DNA from: Clostridiales bacterium DTU069
GTDB taxonomy: Bacteria > Bacillota > Clostridia > DSM-8532
Direction: 5' to 3'
Assembly: GCA_001512485.1 (NCBI GenBank)
Contig: LFRV01000060.1
Span: 1 to 47,799 of the forward strand
Length of the DNA stretch: 47,799 nt
Position 1 is the stretch's first letter. Each line of letters opens with the position of its first letter. The notes below the pieces were generated by a model. The model was given only the letters and a program-made list of their open reading frames with translations, ran no database searches and was not told the DNA's origin. The position numbers were made by a program, and so were the translations under genes. This document shows, piece by piece, positions 41,951 through 47,799 of this stretch.

Positions 41951-44555
41951 AATAACCGATAACAGGATCCGACGGCGTATCACCCGGACTTGCCGGAGGC
42001 TGCCCGGTATCAGGCGCAGCGGTTTCCGGAACTCCGCCCTGGGTGTTAAAGCGGTTATGGATCGTGCAGTATTCGCCTTCGTATATTTCATACTTCCAGT
42101 CTTCCGGATACGGATCTTCCGGAAATGCCGGTTTATACTCTTTCGGCCTTCTTATAAATACCTGTTCCCTTGTCAGCTCAGACGGGCAGAATTCATTCGC
42201 GAGCACCGGCCTTCCGTGTTCGTCCTTGCAAACCGTACAAACCCTTGCCCTGTAATGTACATCACAGTTATCACCGTAAGCGGGCTCTGTCCCTTCGATA
42301 AAATACATTTCCTGTATGCGCGAGCCTCTCGGATCCTGCTTACATAAATCGGTAGGCAAAAGCCCTGAATCAAGACAAATCTCTCTCTTTACAATCTTCG
42401 CCGGCATCGTATCGAAGAATTCCGCAGGCTCGAGATCCTCATGTATCTTACTCATTACCGCGTTCCATATTCTTAAAGCGTTTGTGTATTCGGCGTTTTT
42501 AAGTGAAATAGGCACTTCCCTGTTATCATAACCGTACCAGGTTGCGGCGACGTAATAAGGTGTACCGCCGCAGAACCATTTATCAAGGTTTTTATCGGAA
42601 GTTCCGGTTTTTCCCGCCGTAGGTATAGGTACGCCGTTTTTATTTTTCACGCCGTAACCCGCGGCGGTGCCTCTTTGTACAACCTGCTGAAGCATGTAAT
42701 TCATAATATATACTGTTTGCTCGGAATAAACTTTTCTGCCTTCGGGTTTTTTCTCCAGTATCACATTGCCTTCATGATCCTCAACTGAAGTGTAAAAATA
42801 CGGCTCCCAGTACATGCCTTTATACATGAACACCGAATACGCTGCTGCCATTTGAAGCGGGCTCATCCGGTTCGTAAATCCTCCCATTGATATCGCAACC
42901 CTGCCGTTGTCCTCCCACCGGGGGAGCCCAACCCTTTCAAGATAAGTAAGGCCGGTATTGAATCCGGTAAAATCGCGCAGTACAAGCGCAGCGACCACAT
43001 TGCGTGATTTTACTAACCCTTCCGTTGCGGTTGTAAGCCCGAAGTTTATGTTTTCTACGTTTTTAGGGTATATCTGCTGGCGCTCTTTTTCGGGAATTGA
43101 CGGATCATAGAGCCTCATATGCTGCGGCACATCGTCAACAAGTGTAGCCATTGTTATGTGCCCGGTTTCAATGCCGGGTCCGTATACAAGCAGCGGCTTT
43201 ATGCTTGAACCGGGGGAGCGTTCCATCTGCGTAGCCCGGTTGAACACGCTGCCCATTTTTTCACCGTAGCCGCCGTATAATCCGCAGACCGCACCGGTTT
43301 GCGGATCAAGCACAACCATGGCCGATTGAGGAATTTCGCCTCTGCGCTCCGCCTCTTCGTTCACTTTCGGGAAAAATGTCTCTTCGACTTCCTTATCCAT
43401 ATATACGTAATCAAGCGCGTTCTGGACCTTCGGGACTAGGGTCGTGTATATCTTAAGACCTGAATTGTAAATCATATCCTCGGCGGTCTGAATACTGACC
43501 CCCTTGTATTCCATTAAATCCTTCATTACCTGTTTTATGACTTCGTCGACAAAATACGTTTGAACACTCGTTTTTGTTACTTTTCCTGCACCGGGATTGT
43601 AGCTGAACTGAATTTCCTCCTGGATAGCCTGTTCGTACTCTTCCTGAGTTATTAGCTCCTGTTCGAACATCAGCTTCAGAATCAGGTGCGCCCTTTCAAC
43701 ATTTCTTTTTCTGTTTTCTTCGGTATGAGGCATATATCTGTCGGGATACTGTGTAATAGCAGCCATACTGGCGCACTCGGCCAGCGTCAGATTGCGGACG
43801 TCTTTCCCGTAATAAGCCTGCGCGGCAGTTTCCACTCCATAAAATGTTCCGCCTAATGGTACGGTGTTCAGGTAACGCGTTAAAATGTCCTCTTTTGACA
43901 GACCTTCACGCTCAAGCTTTAAAGCCTGCCAAACTTCCTGTATTTTACGTTTCGGTGTGACATCCTTTTTTCCTGTAAGGTTTTTAACCATCTGCATCGT
44001 AAGTGTGCTGCCGCCCTCAATCTGACCATCACCTGTCAATTTGGAGCGAGCCGATATATATGCAGACTTTAGAAATCTCAGGAAATCTACGCCTTTATGC
44101 TCCCAGAAACGTTTGTCTTCAACGGCGATAAACGCGTTTATGAGGTTTTTCGGTATTTCCACATAGTCAATCCATACCCTGTTTTCATTTCGCTTAAGCT
44201 CCGCGAGAACATTCCCTTCAACATCGTAAATGAATGTATTGTACTTTGTTATCTGCAAATCGGCGGCATTAAGCTCGGGCGTTGTTTGTATATACCCATA
44301 GACAAGGCCTGTTCCAAGGCCGGCACCGATAAAGCCGACCATAATAAAAACTATCAATATTAATTTTAATGCTCCCCATAGAACGCGAAGCGCGTAGAGG
44401 AGAGCGGAAACGACAGGATGCCTTTTTTTCGGGCTTGCCACGTCCGGCTTAATATTTTTATCTTTTTTGAATTTTTCTTTCTTTATTTTCTTTATTTTAT
44501 CCTTTTTAGGTTTCAGGTTTTTAAGTTTCTCCCCTATCAAGCGAAAAAGTTTCAC
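41949..44555 (-). CDS. ponA: Class A penicillin-binding protein (PBP1A family)
   Basis: An 868-residue bifunctional peptidoglycan synthase. A Lys-rich cytoplasmic tail (1-48) and one membrane helix (about 50-87) precede the GT51 domain with VEDKRFWEHKGVD (catalytic Glu146) and GGSTLTMQMVKN. The transpeptidase has Ser450 in PGSSIKP, SRN (517-519) and KTGT (649-652). The C-terminal 190 residues have several Cys (ICLDSGLLPTDLC, VCTVC, EFC, YC) and end in a Pro/Gly-rich tail; similar Cys motifs occur in other Firmicutes PBP1 proteins. The start is GTG at 44555 with AGGAGGAGG before it. Confidence 0.93.
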   Translation of the reverse strand: MKLFRLIGEKLKNLKPKKDKIKKIKKEKFKKDKNIKPDVASPKKRHPVVSALLYALRVLWGALKLILIVFIMVGFIGAGLGTGLVYGYIQTTPELNAADLQITKYNTFIYDVEGNVLAELKRNENRVWIDYVEIPKNLINAFIAVEDKRFWEHKGVDFLRFLKSAYISARSKLTGDGQIEGGSTLTMQMVKNLTGKKDVTPKRKIQEVWQALKLEREGLSKEDILTRYLNTVPLGGTFYGVETAAQAYYGKDVRNLTLAECASMAAITQYPDRYMPHTEENRKRNVERAHLILKLMFEQELITQEEYEQAIQEEIQFSYNPGAGKVTKTSVQTYFVDEVIKQVMKDLMEYKGVSIQTAEDMIYNSGLKIYTTLVPKVQNALDYVYMDKEVEETFFPKVNEEAERRGEIPQSAMVVLDPQTGAVCGLYGGYGEKMGSVFNRATQMERSPGSSIKPLLVYGPGIETGHITMATLVDDVPQHMRLYDPSIPEKERQQIYPKNVENINFGLTTATEGLVKSRNVVAALVLRDFTGFNTGLTYLERVGLPRWEDNGRVAISMGGFTNRMSPLQMAAAYSVFMYKGMYWEPYFYTSVEDHEGNVILEKKPEGRKVYSEQTVYIMNYMLQQVVQRGTAAGYGVKNKNGVPIPTAGKTGTSDKNLDKWFCGGTPYYVAATWYGYDNREVPISLKNAEYTNALRIWNAVMSKIHEDLEPAEFFDTMPAKIVKREICLDSGLLPTDLCKQDPRGSRIQEMYFIEGTEPAYGDNCDVHYRARVCTVCKDEHGRPVLANEFCPSELTREQVFIRRPKEYKPAFPEDPYPEDWKYEIYEGEYCTIHNRFNTQGGVPETAAPDTGQPPASPGDTPSDPVIGY

Positions 44556-44809
44556 ATAATCCTCCTCCTGAAAGGAATATTAAATACCGGAACATTGCTG
44601 TCTTCTTTAAAACCGATCATATTATAACATAAAAACCAATTCATAAAAGTTTTTTTTACATTACACTGGAACTTTGGGGAATAATTCACTATAATGATTT
44701 TAATCCGGAATTTACTTAAAGGGAGCTATAATGGCGTATTTTACTTCTTAAATTTACGGCGATCCGGTTTGCTTAACAATAAAGGCACAACAGGAAAGGA
44801 TGAAGAATT
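44556..44809. other. Divergent intergenic region between ponA and tyrS
   Basis: 254 bases. Two TATAAT boxes on the plus strand (44690-44695 and 44727-44732) lack good -35 partners. A six-codon frame MAYFTS follows AAAGGGAG at 44731-44751. No T-box element (no AGGGTGG-ACCGCG-type sequence) is present, unusual for a clostridial tyrS but not unknown. Confidence 0.45.
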
Positions 44810-46045
44810 TTGGAGAAAATGAATGTTTATGATGTTCTGAAAGAACGCGGTTTTATAGCCCAGGTGACGCATGAGGAAAAAGTGCGGGAAATCCTGGGAC
44901 AGGGCGGAGCAACATTTTATATAGGATTTGATCCGACGGCGGACAGCCTTCACGTAGGACACTTTCTCCAGTTAATTGTTATGTCCCATATGCAAAGAGC
45001 CGGCCACAGACCTATAGCGATACTTGGAGGCGGAACGGCAATGGTCGGCGATCCGACAGGAAGAACGGATATGCGCAAGATGCTTACGCAGGAAGAAATA
45101 ATGTACAACGCGGAGCAGTTTAAAAAACAGATGGGAAGGCTTGTCGACTTCAGTGACGGCAAAGCGCTGATGCTGAATAACGCGGATTGGCTGTTGGGGC
45201 TCAATTATATTGAATTTCTCAGGGATATCGGGGTCCATTTCACGGTAAACCGGATGCTTGCCGCAGAATGCTTTAAAACACGTTATGAAAAAGGCCTGTC
45301 GTTTATCGAGTTTAATTATATGCTCATGCAGAGTTATGATTTTCTGAAACTGTACCGTGACTACAACTGCATACTGCAGCTTGGCGGCGATGACCAGTGG
45401 AGCAATATACTCGGCGGTATTGACCTGATACGCCGTGTTGAAGGCGCGGAAGCATACGGCATGACATTCCAGCTTCTTACGACAAGTGAAGGCAATAAAA
45501 TGGGCAAAACAGCAAAAGGCGCGGTTTGGCTTGATCCTTCCAAAACTCCCCCTTACGAGTTTTACCAGTACTGGCGGAACGTACACGACGACGATGTGAT
45601 TAAATGCCTGAAACTTTTAACATTTCTGCCTATGGAACAGATTGACCGGCTTGCTTTGCTTAAGGATGAAAAAATAAACGACGCAAAAGAAACCCTTGCA
45701 TATGAAGTGACGAAAATAGTTCACGGCGAAGACGAGGCCGAGAAAGCCCGCCAGGCGGCTAAAGCCCTGTTCGCTGGAGGGGGCGATTCGGACAATGTGC
45801 CTTCCACCGGGATTTCAGCGGAAGAATTAGGTGAGGGTATCGGTATTCTCGAATTATTGGTCCGGACAGGGCTGGCCCCGTCGAAAGGTGAAGGGCGCAG
45901 GCTTATACGGCAGGGCGGCATTTACATCGAAGGTGAGCGCGTGGATGATTCGGAGCTTATCGTAACGCCGGAATTTTTCAAAAATGGACAATTATTGATC
46001 AGAAAAGGAAAAAAGGCTTATAATAGAGTTGTGCTTGGACAGTAA
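44810..46045 (+). CDS. tyrS: Tyrosyl-tRNA synthetase
   Basis: A 411-residue class Ic synthetase. The HIGH-equivalent is HVGH at residues 48-51, the KMSKS-equivalent is KMGKT at 230-234, and DDQWSNI and [11 protein letters not shown] bind tyrosine and ATP. From about residue 345 an S4 RNA-binding domain ([20 protein letters not shown]) contacts the tRNA. The TTG at 44810 is chosen because AAAGGA lies nine bases upstream; for the ATG three codons later that site is too far and the nearer GGAG is too close. Confidence 0.93.
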   Translation: MEKMNVYDVLKERGFIAQVTHEEKVREILGQGGATFYIGFDPTADSLHVGHFLQLIVMSHMQRAGHRPIAILGGGTAMVGDPTGRTDMRKMLTQEEIMYNAEQFKKQMGRLVDFSDGKALMLNNADWLLGLNYIEFLRDIGVHFTVNRMLAAECFKTRYEKGLSFIEFNYMLMQSYDFLKLYRDYNCILQLGGDDQWSNILGGIDLIRRVEGAEAYGMTFQLLTTSEGNKMGKTAKGAVWLDPSKTPPYEFYQYWRNVHDDDVIKCLKLLTFLPMEQIDRLALLKDEKINDAKETLAYEVTKIVHGEDEAEKARQAAKALFAGGGDSDNVPSTGISAEELGEGIGILELLVRTGLAPSKGEGRRLIRQGGIYIEGERVDDSELIVTPEFFKNGQLLIRKGKKAYNRVVLGQ

Positions 46046-46105
46046 ACAACAGGTGGGATTCTGAACGGGACATGCCTATAAAAAAACAGAAATGCGGAGT
46101 TTGTT

Positions 46106-46594
46106 ATGAAAATTAAGGCAGGCGAAATAATAAAGGCTAAACGTGAGGAAAAGAATATTTCACTGGTTTCTTTAGCTAAAGAGCTGAATATTTCACCAGG
46201 ATACCTGTCCCAGCTTGAAAACGGGGTTAAAACAAATCCGAACCTGGAAATACTGATAAGCATAATACAGAAGCTTGATATTGATCTTGAGATGCTTTTA
46301 GGTATTGAAAGCAGTGAAGAAAACTACCTTGTGAAAATCCCGTCCCTTTTAAAACTTGTGCTCGCAAAGGAAAGAAACAGCCGTGTATTGAGTGATCCGG
46401 TTATTTTGAGAAAATACTGCAAGCTTGCCGAAAAGATTTTCGAAACAAAATACTTAATTGAAGATTCGCAGTTATACAGTATGTTTTTCGACGATCTGCT
46501 TAACCAGACCGAAACACTGGTTAAACGATACTTAGGCCTGCGAGTTTTAATGGAGGACAGAGAAGTCCCCGTTAAAACGCACAATAGTACCTGA
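46106..46594 (+). CDS. XRE-family helix-turn-helix regulator
   Basis: A 162-residue protein. Residues 5-65 are an HTH_3 domain (IIKAKREEKNISLVSLAKELNISPGYLSQLENG), with PGYLSQLENG the recognition helix typical of SinR/XRE regulators. The C-terminal 95 residues are helical and not recognised. There is no sensor domain like Cupin. It lies 60 bases after tyrS and 138 bases before the SCIFF gene and could regulate either; no operator is evident. GGAG lies 9 bases before the ATG. Confidence 0.85.
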   Translation: MKIKAGEIIKAKREEKNISLVSLAKELNISPGYLSQLENGVKTNPNLEILISIIQKLDIDLEMLLGIESSEENYLVKIPSLLKLVLAKERNSRVLSDPVILRKYCKLAEKIFETKYLIEDSQLYSMFFDDLLNQTETLVKRYLGLRVLMEDREVPVKTHNST

Positions 46595-46657
46595 CGCGCA
46601 ATTATCCAACACTCTGCGTTCAGCGGGCAAATGTGGAGCGGTTGTCGTAAACATTCC

Positions 46658-46687
46658 TTGCGGGAAAACAATACCGTGTGGTATAAT
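46658..46687 (+). promoter_or_regulatory. Promoter of the SCIFF precursor gene
   Basis: TTGCGG (46658-46663), an 18-base spacer and TATAAT (46682-46687), about 45 bases ahead of the peptide start. The -10 is perfect and the -35 matches three or four positions. Confidence 0.65.
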
Positions 46688-46732
46688 GTGTCGGAGCTTT
46701 AAATTTTGTTCATTATTCAAGGAGGATGCGCA

Positions 46733-46873
46733 ATGAAGCATATAAAAACATTAAGCGGAAACACGCTGAACAGGGATCTGAAAAAGTCCGGATGCGGGGA
46801 ATGCCAGACATCATGCCAGTCTGCGTGTAAAACATCCTGCACGGTCGCCAATCAGAAATGCGACAGGAAATAA
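46733..46873 (+). CDS. scfA: SCIFF ranthipeptide precursor (six cysteines in forty-five)
   Basis: A 46-residue peptide starting MKHIKTLSGNTLNRDLKKSG with a Cys-rich C-terminus. Cys at 21, 24, 28, 32, 36 and 43 and the core ECQTSCQSACKTSCTV match the SCIFF (TIGR03973) family found in nearly all Clostridia. In known cases (for example CteA with CteB of C. thermocellum) a radical SAM enzyme installs thioether bridges, giving a ranthipeptide. AAGGAGG lies seven bases before the ATG. Typical family members begin MKHIKTI and have the Cys spacing seen here, so the identification is firm. No radical SAM maturase follows within the window. Confidence 0.95.
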   Translation: MKHIKTLSGNTLNRDLKKSGCGECQTSCQSACKTSCTVANQKCDRK

Positions 46874-46879
46874 AACCGT

Positions 46880-46906
46880 ACGGGGCTGAAAAGCCCCGTT
46901 TGTTTC
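46880..46906 (+). terminator. Stem-loop after the SCIFF gene
   Basis: ACGGGGCT and AGCCCCGT pair perfectly around GAAA, followed by TTGTTT. It ends the peptide message wholly or in part. The next 130 bases to the HD gene hold nothing else I can name. Confidence 0.75.
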
Positions 46907-47037
46907 GAATGATATAAAAATTCCGGAACTCCTTAAATTTACAGTCCGGCTTAATGCGGCATCACTACACGAGACCGCAGGTGAAAAATGCTGCCGGATT
47001 GTACTTTTATTTTGAAGCGGACTAAGGGGTGGCTTTA

Positions 47038-47697
47038 TTGATAACTCTTGATGATGTTAAGAAAAACGAGGAAGTTAACGCACTCCTTCGTTTGGCACAG
47101 AAACAACTGGAAATTCGCGGATATACGGAACATTCCTTCAGGCACGTCGGGAGAACGGCAAAGATGGCCGGAACTATTCTGGAAAAGCTTGGTTATCCCC
47201 GAAGAGAAGCGGAACTGGCGCGCATAGCCGGTTATCTTCATGACATCGGTAACGCCGTGAACCGGGAAAATCATGCTCATATCGGAGCGTATATAGCATA
47301 TGACATTTTGACTAAAATAGGTATGGATTACTGCGAAGCAGGGGAAATAATGCAGGCGATAGGAAATCATGACGAATCAAGCGGTACAGCCGTAAGCAAT
47401 GTTTCAGCGGCATTGATTCTTGCCGACAAATCCGATGTTCACAGGAGCAGGGTTACAAATCACGACATTACAACATTTGATATTCATGACCGCGTTAATT
47501 ACGCCGTTGTTAAATCGGAGTTAATAGTGGATGTCGATAAAAAAGCGGCTACGCTTCAACTGGACATTGATACCGCAATATGCCCCGTTATGGATTATTT
47601 TGAGATTTTTCTCGACCGGATGAAGATGAACCGCAGAGCTGCGGAGTTCCTCGGACTGAAATTTGAACTTGTTATAAATAAAAACCAGCTGCTTTGA
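47038..47697 (+). CDS. HD-domain phosphohydrolase
   Basis: A 219-residue protein. The metal motif GYLHDIGNAVNRENHAHIGA near residues 65-84 gives the HD pair, with an upstream His in YTEHSFRHVGRTAKMA and a downstream IGNHDESSG, the usual H..HD..D arrangement. Residues after 140 (LQLDIDTAICPVMDYFEIFLDRM) form a small C-terminal domain. Family members hydrolyse phosphoesters such as nucleotides or signalling nucleotides, and the substrate here is unknown. The TTG at 47038 has AAGGGG eight bases upstream; a GTG three codons earlier overlaps that ribosome site. It sits just after the SCIFF peptide. Confidence 0.85.
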   Translation: MITLDDVKKNEEVNALLRLAQKQLEIRGYTEHSFRHVGRTAKMAGTILEKLGYPRREAELARIAGYLHDIGNAVNRENHAHIGAYIAYDILTKIGMDYCEAGEIMQAIGNHDESSGTAVSNVSAALILADKSDVHRSRVTNHDITTFDIHDRVNYAVVKSELIVDVDKKAATLQLDIDTAICPVMDYFEIFLDRMKMNRRAAEFLGLKFELVINKNQLL

Positions 47698-47799
47698 TTT
47701 TTTGTTTATAAGCTGCATTCCGCCAAAGTTTCCTTTTTATTGTACAATGAATCTTTATAATTTATGCAGTGTCTGAACGGTTAAAGGACGGAATGTTTT

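Noticed and set aside
41871-42347. 158-codon plus-strand frame after the methyltransferase
   Set aside because: It runs antisense through the terminator and the PBP1A C-terminus, which is clearly the coding strand.
44556-44809. T-box leader before tyrS
   Set aside because: No specifier region or conserved T-box sequence was found.
47793-47799. Start of a further gene at the right edge (ATG after AAAGGACGG)
   Set aside because: Only seven bases are visible, too little to call.
1-47799. CRISPR arrays, tRNA or rRNA genes, transposases, phage genes
   Set aside because: None seen by reading both strands; the repeats present are too few and too structured to be a CRISPR array.

Overview
The window looks like chromosome from an anaerobic, plant-glycan-using member of the Clostridia (Firmicutes). 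The reasons are a SCIFF ranthipeptide precursor (a near-universal marker of that class), strong AGGAGG-type ribosome sites, lipoprotein solute-binding proteins, a CheX, an lmo0937-type mini membrane protein and a moderately AT-rich composition. Species cannot be fixed from sequence reading alone. No tRNA, rRNA, CRISPR array, transposase or phage gene was seen.

Layout. 1-5281 (+): tail of a GH95-like glycosidase, an amidohydrolase-2 family hydrolase and an LplABC-type sugar ABC importer. 5327-7827 (-): znuABC-type metal importer. 8084-13836 (-): oppBCDF plus oppA; oppA has a one-base frameshift in its signal peptide. 14173-15213 (-): LacI-family repressor, divergent from a GH127 beta-L-arabinofuranosidase locus (15554-21000, +) with its own sugar ABC importer; the binding-protein gene carries an in-frame TAG. 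21001-21483: structured tandem repeats. 21484-25966 (+): DUF362 ferredoxin protein, cheX, trmL, a phosphofructokinase-like gene with a non-standard start, and a DUF2156 protein. 26320-31555 (+): pur genes purE-M-N-H-D, lacking purC and purF. 31563-33971: a low-complexity lipoprotein, a mini membrane protein and L-lactate dehydrogenase. 34300-37228: uxaC, speD (split by a 10-A run) and an OsmC-like protein. 37474-41871 (+): thyA-folA, a TGS/uridine-kinase-like protein and a THUMP methyltransferase. 41949-47697: PBP1A, tyrS, an XRE regulator, the SCIFF peptide and an HD-domain hydrolase.

How the parts fit. The two glycan blocks each pair glycan-acting enzymes with a CUT1-type importer, as expected for stepwise use of plant wall side chains; the second is probably controlled by the LacI protein through AAACGTTT operators lying around a clear promoter. 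Uronate isomerase and lactate dehydrogenase fit sugar fermentation. The pur, thyA-folA and TGS-kinase genes form a nucleotide block.

The most interesting non-coding signals are a two-copy dispersed element (26003-26122 and, inverted, 34194-34264), a 103-bp tandem repeat with two conserved hairpins (21198-21406), and a structured leader before oppB. Four protein genes (oppA, the arabinoside-locus binding protein, the PFK-like gene and speD) carry small lesions or odd starts. These are either real (decay, slippage or recoding) or sequencing errors; re-reading the raw data would decide.
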